NCBI GenBank assembly: GCA_030447005.1
Contig: JAUJME010000003.1
Span: 1 to 27,591, forward strand
Length of the DNA: 27,591 nt
Direction: 5' to 3'
Source: Solirubrobacteraceae bacterium
GTDB taxonomy: Bacteria > Actinomycetota > Thermoleophilia > Solirubrobacterales > Solirubrobacteraceae
Position 1 is the first letter of the stretch. The number at the start of each line of letters is the position of its first letter. This document shows, piece after piece, positions 1-7,606 of the stretch. The notes beneath the pieces are model-generated. The model saw nothing but the letters and a program-made list of their open reading frames with translations, did not search any database and was not told the DNA's origin. The translations under genes were made by a program, and so were the position numbers.

Positions 1-670
1 AGCGCATCGAGTGCTTCCACGTCGCCTCGCCGACCGTCTCGATCACCACGTCGACGCGGTCGGGCACCCGCTCGCCGCTCAGCAGCGTGACGTGCGCGCC
101 GAGCTCGCGGGCCTGCTCGAGGCGCGCCTCGTCGCGGCTGGTGACCGCCACCTCGAGCCCCGCGCCGGCGGCGAGCAGGATCGCGGCGGTGGAGACGCCG
201 CCGCCCGCGCCCTGGATCAGCACCCGCTGTCCCGGCCGCAGCCCGCCGCGGGTGAACAGCATCCGGTAGGCCGTCAGGTAGGCGGTCGGCAGGCAGGCCG
301 CCTCGGCGAAGGAGAGCTCGGCCGGCTTGGGCAGCACGTTGGCCGACGGCACCAGCACGCGCTCGGCGAGCGTCCCCTGGTGGCGCTCGGAGAACAGGCT
401 CCACCCCTGCTCGTCCTCGATCACCGAGTGCAGCACGACCTCGCGGCCGTCGGCGGTCACGCCGGCGGCGTCGCAGCCGAGGATCATCGGCAGCCGCTCG
501 GCGGGCAGGCCGACGCCGCGCAGGGACCAGAGGTCGTGGTGGTTGAGGGTCGCGGCGCGCAGCTCGACGACCTCCCAGCCGTCGCGGGGCTCGGGCTCGT
601 CGCGCTCGGCGACCTCGAGGCCGGCGAGCGGATCGTCCCGGTGCTGACTGGCGGCGAAGGCGGCGAGCAT
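1..670 (-). CDS. Zinc-type alcohol dehydrogenase / quinone oxidoreductase family protein (3' end outside window)
   Basis: Medium-chain dehydrogenase/reductase. About 223 residues are visible, starting at the ATG whose complement is 668-670; the C-terminus lies beyond base 1. The N-terminal GroES-like part has the NHHDLW motif followed by a GCDAAGV stretch. A GQRVLIQGAGGGV-type nucleotide-binding loop then opens the Rossmann domain, followed by VTSRDEARLEQARELGA. This order is typical of NAD(P)H-dependent alcohol dehydrogenases and quinone oxidoreductases. The Cys in GCDAAG is where a catalytic-zinc ligand could sit, but the full zinc ligand set cannot be judged from this fragment. It is transcribed away from the small membrane-protein gene at 724, with about 50 bases between them. 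I see no clear Shine-Dalgarno. The substrate cannot be named. Confidence 0.85.
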   Translation of the reverse strand, partial: MLAAFAASQHRDDPLAGLEVAERDEPEPRDGWEVVELRAATLNHHDLWSLRGVGLPAERLPMILGCDAAGVTADGREVVLHSVIEDEQGWSLFSERHQGTLAERVLVPSANVLPKPAELSFAEAACLPTAYLTAYRMLFTRGGLRPGQRVLIQGAGGGVSTAAILLAAGAGLEVAVTSRDEARLEQARELGAHVTLLSGERVPDRVDVVIETVGEATWKHSMR

Positions 671-723
671 CGTGTGCGCCAGTTCACCACAGAACCGCCC
701 CCGGAGGTGGTGAAATACGAAGG

Positions 724-966
724 GTGCGGACGCTCGTGCTCTCCCTCTGGCTGCTGGCCCTCGGGGCGATCGTCCTCTACGGGTTCTTCTTCGGGCTGGC
801 CGGGGTCTCGCCGCGCGACGTCGCCGGCGTGACCGCCGTCGTGGCGGTCCTCGCCGTCCTGTTCACCCTGCGCAACCTGCGCGTCGACTACCAGCTGCGC
901 AGCCGCGCGGGGAACCCGCAGCTACGCGCCGACCGCAACCGGGTCCGGGAGCGGCGGGGCTTCTGA
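724..966 (+). CDS. Small two-helix membrane protein, hypothetical
   Basis: An 80-residue protein of unknown function. Residues about 3-27 and 33-52 are strongly hydrophobic and predict two membrane helices in a hairpin, followed by a basic, Arg-rich tail of about 28 residues that should face the cytoplasm. The start is uncertain: GTG at 724 has AAGG directly against it, and an in-frame GTG at 736 is also possible. A TACGAA box at 716-721 could be a -10 element. The 3' end overlaps the convergent gene at 922-1386 by 45 bp. I do not recognise a family. Confidence 0.6.
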   Translation: MRTLVLSLWLLALGAIVLYGFFFGLAGVSPRDVAGVTAVVAVLAVLFTLRNLRVDYQLRSRAGNPQLRADRNRVRERRGF

Positions 967-1386
967 GCCGGGGGGCGGCGGCGCTGGGGAGAGCGGCGCC
1001 CCGTGGCCGCCCTCGGCGAGCAGCGCCTCGAGCAGCCCCAGCGCCGCATCGACGTCGCGCTCGGCGACCGCGGCGCGCGCCGCGAGCTCTCCCGCGCCGT
1101 CCGTGAGGCGCAGGGCCGGCACCACGCCGATCAGCACCGCGATCCGGACGCGCGCGAGCAGGGGGGAGCGGGCGCCGGCGAACGCGAGGCAGAGGCCGCG
1201 CCGGCGGCGGGTCAGCGCGCGGCCGGCGCGGGTGTCGACGCAGCGGGGCGCGTAGGGCGCGAGCCGCTGGCGGTCGGCGTGCCCGAGGAGGTCGTTGAGC
1301 GCGCGCAGGTAGGCGGAGACGGCCGGGTCGACGCAGCGGGGTCGATCGGTGAAGGGCTCGCCCGCCAGCAGCGAGACGACCTCCAT
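922..1386 (-). CDS. Conserved actinobacterial hypothetical protein
   Basis: 154 residues starting at ATG 1386 (MEVVSLLAGEPF...). The segment LLAGEPFTDRPRCVDP followed by a helix containing RALNDLLGHADRQRLAPYAPR resembles an uncharacterised protein I have seen in many high-GC actinobacteria, but I can name no function. The middle is helical and Ala/Arg-rich, with no membrane helix or signal peptide. The last 25 residues are Pro-rich and low in complexity; they overlap the end of the convergent small membrane gene by 45 bp. An upstream in-frame ATG at 1443 would add 19 residues but looks non-coding. No strong ribosome site is visible. Confidence 0.6.
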   Translation of the reverse strand: MEVVSLLAGEPFTDRPRCVDPAVSAYLRALNDLLGHADRQRLAPYAPRCVDTRAGRALTRRRRGLCLAFAGARSPLLARVRIAVLIGVVPALRLTDGAGELAARAAVAERDVDAALGLLEALLAEGGHGAPLSPAPPPPGSEAPPLPDPVAVGA

Positions 1387-1493
1387 GACGCAGGTCCCGT
1401 CGGCGGGCGTGCGATGCGATCCGCGACCGAGGTGCTGGGCCACACCGGCTCACAACGCACGCCGCGCCGGAATCTGGCGGTGTGTGTCCGAGA

Positions 1494-2783
1494 TCACCAG
1501 ACGGAGTCGAACAGCAGCTCGCTGGCGAGGCCCTGGGCGGCCAGGAGCGCCAGCACGAGCCGCAGCCGCCGGTGCGGGAGGACCGCCGCGGCGGCGAGGC
1601 AGAGGAAGGGCGCGAAGAAGAGCCAGATCCGCTCCGTCTCGGCCTTGGTGAAGCCGAGGAGCGACGCGACGGCGATCACCGCGAAGATCGCCAGCGCCAG
1701 CGAGCGGCCCGCACCGAGCGCCCGGAAGGCGTACCAGGTGATCGGCAGCCCGACCGTGACCAGGAAGGCGACCGGCGACCCGAGCACCCAGAACCAGTAC
1801 GGCCGCCCGCGCGCGATGCCCGCCCGGTAGACCTGCTCGGTGCCCTGAAGCGTCCCGATCGGGTCGAAGCCGCTCCACGCGTAGAGGAGCGCGTAGAAGG
1901 CGACGAGGGCGACCCCGCACGCCGCCGCGAGGACGAACGCCCGCCGCAGCCCCGACCGCCGCAGCTCGAGCACGGTCGCCCAGGCGCCCACCGCCAGCAG
2001 CGACCACGCGAAGAACGAGGCCACCGCGAGCCCCACCGCGCCCGCGACCACGCCCACCACCCGCGGCGCCGCCATCAGCAGGCACGCGGCCACCACGCCG
2101 AGCGTCATGTAGATCGCGTCGGCGGAGGTCACGCCGAACATCGCGGCGCCGGGGGAGAGGGCGAGCAGCAACGCGGCCACCCGCGCGGCGCCGTCGTCGA
2201 GCAGCCGGCGGCCGAGCAGGTAGACGAGCGGCGTGGCGAGCGCGCCCGCCGCGATGCACAGCGCGGCCAGCCCTGCGGGGCTGTCGATCCCGAGCGCGTT
2301 CATCGTCAGCAGGAGGCCGGGCGGGTGGCCGGCGGCGTGGACGGGCAGCGAGGTCACGACCTCCGAGAAGCGGTCGAGGAAGATGTCGGTCCCGTAGCGC
2401 AGGGCCGGCAGCGCCGGCAGGTACTCGTTGGCCGCCTCGAAGGAGCGCGCCGGGTCGAAGACGCGATCCCAGGCTCCCGTCCCGCCCCGCGCCGCCGCGA
2501 GCGAGAGCCGGACGAGCGCGGTCAGGACGAGCGAGGCGAGGACGAACCACCCCGCGCTCAGCCGGAGCAGCCGCGGTGCGAGGAGGACGGCGGCCGCCAG
2601 GACGGCGACCGCGGCGAGCACCCACAGCTCCGCCTGCGGGTCCCAGCGCCACAGGAACGGCGGGTTCGGGACGTAGAGGACCGTCCCCCGCGCGTCGAGG
2701 ACGAGCCCCCAGGCGATGACGGCGGCGCCGATGCCGAAGCCGAGCCACGGGAGATGTCGGCGCGCCGCGTTCACGCCGCACAC
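1494..2783 (-). CDS. Multispan GT-C-like integral membrane glycosyltransferase (putative)
   Basis: 429 residues, about ten or more hydrophobic helices spread along the whole length. After the first helix (about residues 12-28) comes a loop around the DRVFDP/NEYLPALPALRYG segment, then VHAAGHPPG, which sits where GT-C enzymes carry their first extracytoplasmic catalytic loop. Near the C-terminus is GFTKAETERIWLFF, which I associate with actinobacterial membrane proteins of the GT39/GT87-like superfamily. Such enzymes use polyprenyl-phosphate sugars to glycosylate lipids, polysaccharides or proteins at the outer face of the membrane. Its neighbourhood (GT2, DUF2064 transferase and epimerase within 5 kb) supports a role in envelope saccharide synthesis. 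GTG at 2783 is the longest start; GTG at 2774 is an alternative. Acceptor and donor are unknown. Confidence 0.75.
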   Translation of the reverse strand: MCGVNAARRHLPWLGFGIGAAVIAWGLVLDARGTVLYVPNPPFLWRWDPQAELWVLAAVAVLAAAVLLAPRLLRLSAGWFVLASLVLTALVRLSLAAARGGTGAWDRVFDPARSFEAANEYLPALPALRYGTDIFLDRFSEVVTSLPVHAAGHPPGLLLTMNALGIDSPAGLAALCIAAGALATPLVYLLGRRLLDDGAARVAALLLALSPGAAMFGVTSADAIYMTLGVVAACLLMAAPRVVGVVAGAVGLAVASFFAWSLLAVGAWATVLELRRSGLRRAFVLAAACGVALVAFYALLYAWSGFDPIGTLQGTEQVYRAGIARGRPYWFWVLGSPVAFLVTVGLPITWYAFRALGAGRSLALAIFAVIAVASLLGFTKAETERIWLFFAPFLCLAAAAVLPHRRLRLVLALLAAQGLASELLFDSVW

Positions 2784-2809
2784 CCTGACGCGTCTGCCAT
2801 CCTCGCTCG

Positions 2810-3799
2810 ATCCGCCGTGCCGCTCTCCCGATCCTCTGCGTCGCGCTCGCCGGCTGCGGCTCCCTTCCGCCCGAGCGGACCCCGAAGGCGGCCGAGCCCG
2901 GCACGTCGCCGCCGGTGGCCGAGCGCCCCGCGGGCGAGGTCGTCGACGTCGGCAGCAAGCCCGAGGGCATCGCGGCCGACGCCCGGACCGGCGTCGTGGC
3001 GGTCGGGCTGCGCGAGCCCGACCGGGTCGCGCTCGTCGACGGCGCCTCGGGCCAGGTCACGGCGCGCGTCCGCGTGCCCGGGCCGGCGCGCCACCTCCAG
3101 ATCGGCGAGCCGGGCGGGCCGGTCCTCGTGCCGGCCGAGCCGGCCAACGCGCTCGTGCGCCTCGCGCTGCCCGGCGGCCGAGAGCTGAGCCGCACGCCGG
3201 TCGGCACGCAGCCCCACGACGCCACGCAGGCGGGCGGGCGGATCTTCGTCGCCGACGAGCGCGCCGACACCGTCACGGTGCTCGAGGGCGGCCGGCGCGT
3301 CGGGCGCTTCGGCGTCGCGCGGCAGCCGGGCGGCCTCGCGCCGGTCGACGGCGGCCGGGCGGTCGCGGTCGTCTCCGTCCGCGACCGGGTGGTCGAGCTC
3401 TTCGAGACGAGACCGCCTTACCGGCGCCTGGGCCGCGCCAACGCCGGGGTCGGCCCGACGCACGCGGTCTCCGACGGCGAGGACACGGTCTACGTCACCG
3501 ACACCGCCGGCGACGCGCTGCTCGTCTTCCGCACCGAGCCCGAGCTCGAGCTCAGCCGGCGCCTCGCCATGCCGACCTCGCCGTACGGGATCGACATCGA
3601 CACGGAGCGCGACCGCCTGTTCGTCACGCTCCAGGGGACCAACCGGCTGGTGAAGCTGTGGACGAACGGCCCGCGGACCGTCGCGACGATCCCCACCGTC
3701 CGCCAGCCGCGCTCCGTCGCGGTCGACGACCGGACGGGCCGCGCCTTCGTCACCGGTGACGACGGCGTGCTTCAGCTGATCGACCCCGGCGACCGCTGA
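2810..3799 (+). CDS. YVTN/NHL-type beta-propeller lipoprotein (start codon unresolved)
   Basis: A secreted seven-blade-like propeller built from repeats such as GSKPEGIAADARTG, GTQPHDATQAGGRIFVADE, PYGIDIDTERDRLFVT and QPRSVAVDDRTGRAFVTGDD. The first canonical in-frame start is GTG 2915, but reading the same frame upstream gives a full lipoprotein signal: two Arg (2813-2818), a hydrophobic stretch, and lipobox LAGC with Cys at 2855-2857, then a Pro-rich linker. The frame is open back to a stop at 2786 and holds no ATG, GTG or TTG; the codon just before the two Arg is ATC (2810). I therefore place the start at 2810 provisionally; ATC initiation, a mutated start or a sequence error are all possible. 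It diverges from the GT-C-like gene, and its 3' end overlaps the convergent 3772-4224 gene by 28 bp. The ligand is unknown. Confidence 0.75.
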   Translation: MRRAALPILCVALAGCGSLPPERTPKAAEPGTSPPVAERPAGEVVDVGSKPEGIAADARTGVVAVGLREPDRVALVDGASGQVTARVRVPGPARHLQIGEPGGPVLVPAEPANALVRLALPGGRELSRTPVGTQPHDATQAGGRIFVADERADTVTVLEGGRRVGRFGVARQPGGLAPVDGGRAVAVVSVRDRVVELFETRPPYRRLGRANAGVGPTHAVSDGEDTVYVTDTAGDALLVFRTEPELELSRRLAMPTSPYGIDIDTERDRLFVTLQGTNRLVKLWTNGPRTVATIPTVRQPRSVAVDDRTGRAFVTGDDGVLQLIDPGDR

Positions 3800-4224
3800 C
3801 GGCGGCGTCCGCGGATCAGGTAGAGGACCGCCGAGGCTGCGAAGAGCGCCGCGGTCACGAGCAGGAAGCGCGACAGGTAGCCCTCGTAGGGGATGCCCGC
3901 CACCCGCTCATAGCTCGACTCGGCCCGTTCGAGCCCGAGGATCACCGGGAAGTAGACGAGCGCGAGCAGGCCGGTGAGCGCGGCGGGCACGCGCAGGTAG
4001 TTGACCGCCCCGCCCGCGGGCACCTTGGACGCGGCGCGGTCGAGGCCCGAGTAGAACGGCAGCAGCACGAGGTCGTGGAGGATCACCGCGCCGATGAACC
4101 AGATCAGGATCCCCAGCGCGTCGCGCGCGTCGACGAGCTGGAGGATCGCCCACCCCATGGCCGCCAGCGCGACGACGTGGGCGATCGCGTGCAGCGGGCT
4201 GGCGCCGTAGCGGCGGGCGATCAC
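3772..4224 (-). CDS. Hypothetical four-helix membrane protein, last gene of the operon
   Basis: 150 residues from GTG 4224, which overlaps the stop of the molybdoenzyme gene by 4 bp (GTGA), so the two are probably translationally coupled. Hydrophobic helices lie at about residues 14-30, 37-57, 79-98 and 117-136, separated by short polar loops, with a basic C-terminal tail (RGRRRQR). His residues in HAIAHVVAL and VILHDLVLL lie in or at the edge of helices and could bind heme or quinone, but that is speculative. I do not recognise the family. The coupling suggests a membrane partner or anchor for the molybdopterin protein encoded just upstream. Confidence 0.75.
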   Translation of the reverse strand: MIARRYGASPLHAIAHVVALAAMGWAILQLVDARDALGILIWFIGAVILHDLVLLPFYSGLDRAASKVPAGGAVNYLRVPAALTGLLALVYFPVILGLERAESSYERVAGIPYEGYLSRFLLVTAALFAASAVLYLIRGRRRQRSPGSIS

Positions 4225-5495
4225 GCGCGGAACTCCATCAGGCCGACCCACTTCGTGTTGTGGACCCCGGGCAGCGACGGGACGATGATCCGCGCCGGGA
4301 AGCCGTGGTCCATGGACAGGTCGGCGCCGTTGACCTCGAGCGCGAGCAGCGAGCGCTCGTCGGCGACCTGGTGGCCGTCGAGCGTGACCTCGCGCAGGCC
4401 GCCGCGCGGCTGAAGCGAGCGGATGAACACCTCGCCGGCGCCGTCCGCGCCCGCGGCGCGCGCGAGCTCGGCCAGCGGCACGCCCGTCCACTCCTGGGTG
4501 GTCGACCAGCCCTCGACGCAGCCGATCGTCAGCTTCTCCGTCCGCTGCGGCAGCGCCAGCAGCTCGTCGCGCGAGAGCCGGCGCGTGCCGCCCGGCCCGC
4601 GCAGCTCGAGCGCGTAGGCCGCGCCGACCATCGCCTGGGTGATCCCGGCGCCGCGGGCGGTCTTGTTGACCGGGAAGGCGTTCGGCCCCGTCCCGGGGGC
4701 GTCGCGGCGCGGGGCGAGGAAGGCCGTCGAGCGCAGCGGCCCGCCGATCGAGGAGCCCACGTGGCCGGCGAACAGCGCGAAGGAGCCCGCGCCCACGAGC
4801 CCGAGCAGCCCGCGGCGGCTGATGGTGGGGGCGGCCGGCTCGGTCGGGACGAGGCCGCCGTGGGGGTCGTCGGGCTCGGGCCGCGTGTTGGCGAGGTCGG
4901 CGCGCAGCGGGGCGAGCACGCCGCGGTCGCGGTAGGCGCGGCGGATGACCGGCGCCTTGATCGCGACGTGCAGGACGAGCGACGCCACGAAGATCACCGC
5001 GCCGTAATAGTGGGCGGTGAGGAAGGAGAAGCCGAAGGCGTAGAAGTACTGGATGTTCGCCACGCCGGTGACGAACAGGAAGACGGCGCTCGAGACGAGC
5101 AGCGTGATGGCCAGGCGCTCGATCCCCTGGGCGGGCGACGAGACGGGCGGCCAGGCGAACAGGCGGGGGATGACCGACCACAGCTTCGCGAGCAGCAGCG
5201 GGATCGCCAGCAGGCCGACGTTGACGTGGAGTCCCTGGTTGAGCGCGTAGAGCCACGTCGGGCCCGACGGCCAGCCGAACGTGAGCGGCAGGTCGCGGTC
5301 GGCCGGGATCAGCGCGTTCGTCCCGAGGTCGGGCTGGTAGGCCGCGTGGGAGAGGAAGCCCGTCACGCCGACGATGGTCAGCAGGATCAGGAGCAGGCTG
5401 CCGAGGAAGGCGGTCAGCCACGGCCCGCGCAGCGGGCTGCGCCAGAAGCCACGGCGGAACGGCCCCGGCGGGGGCGTCTCGGGGAAGAGTCGCAA
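4221..5495 (-). CDS. Cytochrome b-like membrane domain fused to a sulfite-oxidase-fold molybdopterin oxidoreductase
   Basis: 424 residues. Residues about 27-182 form a four-helix membrane domain with His50, His90, His162 and His176 placed like the heme ligands of cytochrome b561/ferric-reductase-like proteins. A linker leads to SRRGLLG (Arg227-Arg228) and a fifth hydrophobic helix, an internal twin-arginine signal. From about residue 270 comes a sulfite-oxidase-fold molybdopterin domain, with Cys326 in IGCVEGWS as the probable molybdenum ligand and MDHGFPARIIVPSLPG near the end. This predicts electron exchange between the quinone pool and an extracytoplasmic molybdenum site. The TTG at 5495 is chosen because it directly follows the methyltransferase stop (5498) and leaves a short basic N-terminus; no ATG or GTG fits. 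The end overlaps the next gene by 4 bp. The substrate is unknown; the setting suggests a sugar or lipid-linked product. Confidence 0.85.
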   Translation of the reverse strand: MRLFPETPPPGPFRRGFWRSPLRGPWLTAFLGSLLLILLTIVGVTGFLSHAAYQPDLGTNALIPADRDLPLTFGWPSGPTWLYALNQGLHVNVGLLAIPLLLAKLWSVIPRLFAWPPVSSPAQGIERLAITLLVSSAVFLFVTGVANIQYFYAFGFSFLTAHYYGAVIFVASLVLHVAIKAPVIRRAYRDRGVLAPLRADLANTRPEPDDPHGGLVPTEPAAPTISRRGLLGLVGAGSFALFAGHVGSSIGGPLRSTAFLAPRRDAPGTGPNAFPVNKTARGAGITQAMVGAAYALELRGPGGTRRLSRDELLALPQRTEKLTIGCVEGWSTTQEWTGVPLAELARAAGADGAGEVFIRSLQPRGGLREVTLDGHQVADERSLLALEVNGADLSMDHGFPARIIVPSLPGVHNTKWVGLMEFRA

Positions 5496-5497
5496 GA

Positions 5498-6214
5498 TCA
5501 GATCCGGGCGAGCCGCGAGAACCAGCGGCCCTCGTCCTCGAGGGTCTCGAGCTCGCGCATCTCGGCCTGCCGGGCGATCGGCGTCATGGCGTCGGCCGCC
5601 ACGTGGGCCCACGGGAACCACTCGCTCACGGCTCGGTCGGTCTCGATGCGCACGTTGGTCATACGCGTCGGGGAGCCTGGCGGATCCACTTCGACGATCG
5701 CCTCGCCGCCCGGGCGCAGGAGCCCGCCCACGCGGTCGAGCAGCGCAGCCGGCCAGCCGCCGATGCCGATGTTGCCGTCGAACAGCAGCGCGGTCGCCCA
5801 GCTGCCCGAGCCCGGCACCTCGGCGAAGATCGAGCCCTCGACGACCTGGCCGCCGCGGGAGCGGGCGATCCCCACCGCCGCCGGCACGAGATCGACGCCG
5901 AGGGCCGGCTTGCCCGCGGCCTCGAGCGCCTCGAGCAGCCGCCCCGGCCCGCACCCCACGTCGAGCACCGGCGCGGCGACCCGTGCCACGATGCGGTCGT
6001 CGACCGCCGTGGTGGGGGCCAGCCAGCGCTCGAGCGGCAGCGGGTCCAGCCGGCCGTCCTGCGTGCGCAGGCGCACCCGCGGGGGAGGCGGGCCGCCCGC
6101 GGCGTGCCGGACGGCCAGCGCGAGCAGGCGCGCGTAGAAGACGTCGGCCGGCATGGGCGACCGCTCCGCGGCGCGCTCGCGCGGCAGCACCCCGCCCTCG
6201 GGCACCGCGGTCAC
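5498..6214 (-). CDS. Class I SAM-dependent methyltransferase
   Basis: 238 residues. The SAM-binding motif I is VLDVGCGPGRLLEAL in the first half, followed by an acidic residue in LGVDL that should contact the ribose, and GLLRPGGEAIVEVDPPG as the later strand/loop pair. A segment of about 70 residues precedes the Rossmann fold. GTG 6214 overlaps the stop of the DUF2064 gene (GTGA), and its own stop is followed 2 bases later by the TTG of the molybdoenzyme gene, so it sits in the middle of a coupled operon. The family methylates O, N or C atoms of very diverse small molecules; the operon points to a sugar or lipid-linked sugar, by inference only. Confidence 0.88.
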   Translation of the reverse strand: MTAVPEGGVLPRERAAERSPMPADVFYARLLALAVRHAAGGPPPPRVRLRTQDGRLDPLPLERWLAPTTAVDDRIVARVAAPVLDVGCGPGRLLEALEAAGKPALGVDLVPAAVGIARSRGGQVVEGSIFAEVPGSGSWATALLFDGNIGIGGWPAALLDRVGGLLRPGGEAIVEVDPPGSPTRMTNVRIETDRAVSEWFPWAHVAADAMTPIARQAEMRELETLEDEGRWFSRLARI

Positions 6215-6864
6215 GCGGGCGCCCCCAGAGCCGCCTCGACCCCGGCCAGCTCGGCGGCGAATCGCGTGCCGGGCGCCGCGGCGGCCACCGCCCGGGCATC
6301 CTCGATCGTGTCGACGTCGAGCAGCGGCGGGAGGTCGGCGACGTCCAAGCCGAGCTCGGTGAGCCGCGCGCGCTGGGCGGCGCCCGTCGCCTCCGAGCTC
6401 ATCGGCACGCCGGCGAAGACCCGCGGATCGGCGGCACGCAGGCCGATCGCCCAGTAGCCCCCGTCCTCGGCGTCGCCGACCACCGCGCCGGCGCCGCCGG
6501 CGCCGCCGTCGTCGAGGGCGGCGAGCCCGTCCTCGAGCAGCGCGGGCGTGAGCTGGGGGGTGTCCATCCCGACGAGCAGTGCGGGGGCGCCCGCATCGGC
6601 GAAGGCGCCCGCCAGCCGCTCGCCGAGGCCGCCGGCGCGCTGCGCGATCACCTCGAAGCCCTCGGGCACCCACGGGCCGGGCTCGCCGTCGAGCACGAGC
6701 ACGCGGCGCCGGCGCCCGCCGGCCGCGGCGACCGCGGCCAGCGTGTCGGCGAGCGCGGCGCCCGCCAGCGCGGCGGCCTGCCGCGGGGTGCACGGCGGGC
6801 TGAGCCGCGTCTTGACGCGCCCGGGCACCGGCGCCTTGGCGATGACCAGGAGCGCGCTGCTCAT
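6211..6864 (-). CDS. DUF2064 / TIGR04282-type glycosyltransferase-like protein
   Basis: 217 residues with a nucleotide-diphospho-sugar transferase (GT-A) fold. The family signature is the N-terminal VIAKAPVPGRVKTRL. LLVGMDTPQLT supplies the acidic metal-binding region, and VGDAEDGGYWAIGL is another conserved family block. Automatic pipelines often label this family as arsenosugar-biosynthesis glycosyltransferase, but none of the arsenic partners is present here, so I would not carry that label over. ATG 6864 overlaps the GT2 stop by 4 bp (ATGA), and its stop overlaps the methyltransferase start by 4 bp. The likely role is nucleotidyl or glycosyl transfer in the same pathway as the GT2 and epimerase. 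Confidence 0.88.
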   Translation of the reverse strand: MSSALLVIAKAPVPGRVKTRLSPPCTPRQAAALAGAALADTLAAVAAAGGRRRRVLVLDGEPGPWVPEGFEVIAQRAGGLGERLAGAFADAGAPALLVGMDTPQLTPALLEDGLAALDDGGAGGAGAVVGDAEDGGYWAIGLRAADPRVFAGVPMSSEATGAAQRARLTELGLDVADLPPLLDVDTIEDARAVAAAAPGTRFAAELAGVEAALGAPA

Positions 6865-7502
6865 GCGAGCGCCGCCGCCATGTCGCGGACCGCGCGCAGC
6901 GTGCCGCGCACCGTCCCCGTCACCTTCGAGCGCCCGGCGCGCGGGTGGTAGGTGATCGGCGTCTCCTCGATCCGCCAGCCCGCCTGGGCGGCGCGCAGGA
7001 CCATCTCGAGCGGCCAGCCGAAGCGGCGGTCGCGGATGCCCAGCGCCAGCAGGGCCTCCCGGCGCGCGGCGCGCATCGGCCCGAGGTCGGTGACCCGCAC
7101 CCCGGCGCGGCGCCGCAGCTCGAGCGAGAGCGCCCGGTTGGCGAGGCGCGCGTGGGCCGGGAACCCCTCCCGCGCGCCCGTCCGTGCGCCGAGCATCAGG
7201 TCGGCACGCCCGGCGGCGACCGGGTCGGCGACCCGCGGCAGCTCGCCGGGATCGAACGAGGCGTCGCAGTCCATGAAGCACACGATGTCGGCACGGGCGG
7301 CGGAGAGACCCGCGAAGCAGGCGGCGCCGAAGCCGGGCACCGGCTCGCGGACGACGCGGGCGCCGAGCGCGGCGGCGAGCGCGCCGGAGCCGTCCGTCGA
7401 GTTGTTGTCGACCACGATCGGCTCGTAGCCCGCGGGCATGCGATCGAGGACCCAGGGCAGGGCCTCGCGCTCGTTGAGGACTGGAAGGACGACGTCGGGC
7501 AT
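6861..7502 (-). CDS. GT2 family glycosyltransferase, polyprenyl-phosphate sugar synthase-like
   Basis: 213 residues, first gene of the five-gene operon. GT-A features in order: VVLPVLNEREALPWVLDRM at the N-terminus, IVVDNNSTDGSG (nucleotide-sugar binding), and FMDCDASFDP carrying the metal-binding acidic motif. YHPRAGRSKVTGT near the C-terminus is the conserved Arg/Ser-Lys block of dolichol-phosphate-mannose-synthase-like enzymes. No membrane helix is seen, so it is probably a soluble or peripheral enzyme making a polyprenyl-phosphate sugar, a donor for GT-C enzymes such as the one at 1494-2783. ATG 7502 is the first start. A TAAGAAT box (complement of 7521-7527) could be its -10. The sugar is not predictable. 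Confidence 0.88.
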   Translation of the reverse strand: MPDVVLPVLNEREALPWVLDRMPAGYEPIVVDNNSTDGSGALAAALGARVVREPVPGFGAACFAGLSAARADIVCFMDCDASFDPGELPRVADPVAAGRADLMLGARTGAREGFPAHARLANRALSLELRRRAGVRVTDLGPMRAARREALLALGIRDRRFGWPLEMVLRAAQAGWRIEETPITYHPRAGRSKVTGTVRGTLRAVRDMAAALA

Positions 7503-7606
7503 GCGTGGGCGAGAGAAGCCATTCTTACCCCGGATGGGGCTTCGGATGCCTACGCACCGCCGGCCGCGCCGGTTGACCGGGCGCTCACGCGGCTAGCCTG
7601 CCGCCG
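7503..7606. promoter_or_regulatory. Divergent promoter region between the GT2 operon and the epimerase
   Basis: 104 bp separates the two divergent start codons. On the plus strand, TAGCCT (7594-7599) lies exactly 7 nt before the GTG at 7607, with TTGACC at 7573-7578 as a possible -35; the 15-nt spacer is short. On the minus strand, TAAGAAT (complement of 7521-7527) lies 18 nt before the GT2 ATG. Two direct copies of CGGATG (7531-7536 and 7543-7548, 12 bp apart) sit between the promoters and could bind a regulator. All of this is pattern reading; nothing is proven. Confidence 0.5.

Noticed and set aside
4260..6137. 625-residue plus-strand open frame
   Set aside because: Antisense shadow of the molybdoenzyme and methyltransferase, with no recognisable motif.
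6211..6864. Arsenosugar biosynthesis role for the DUF2064 protein
   Set aside because: The label comes from a family name. No radical SAM arsenosugar enzyme, ArsM-like methyltransferase motif set or arsenic resistance gene is visible nearby.
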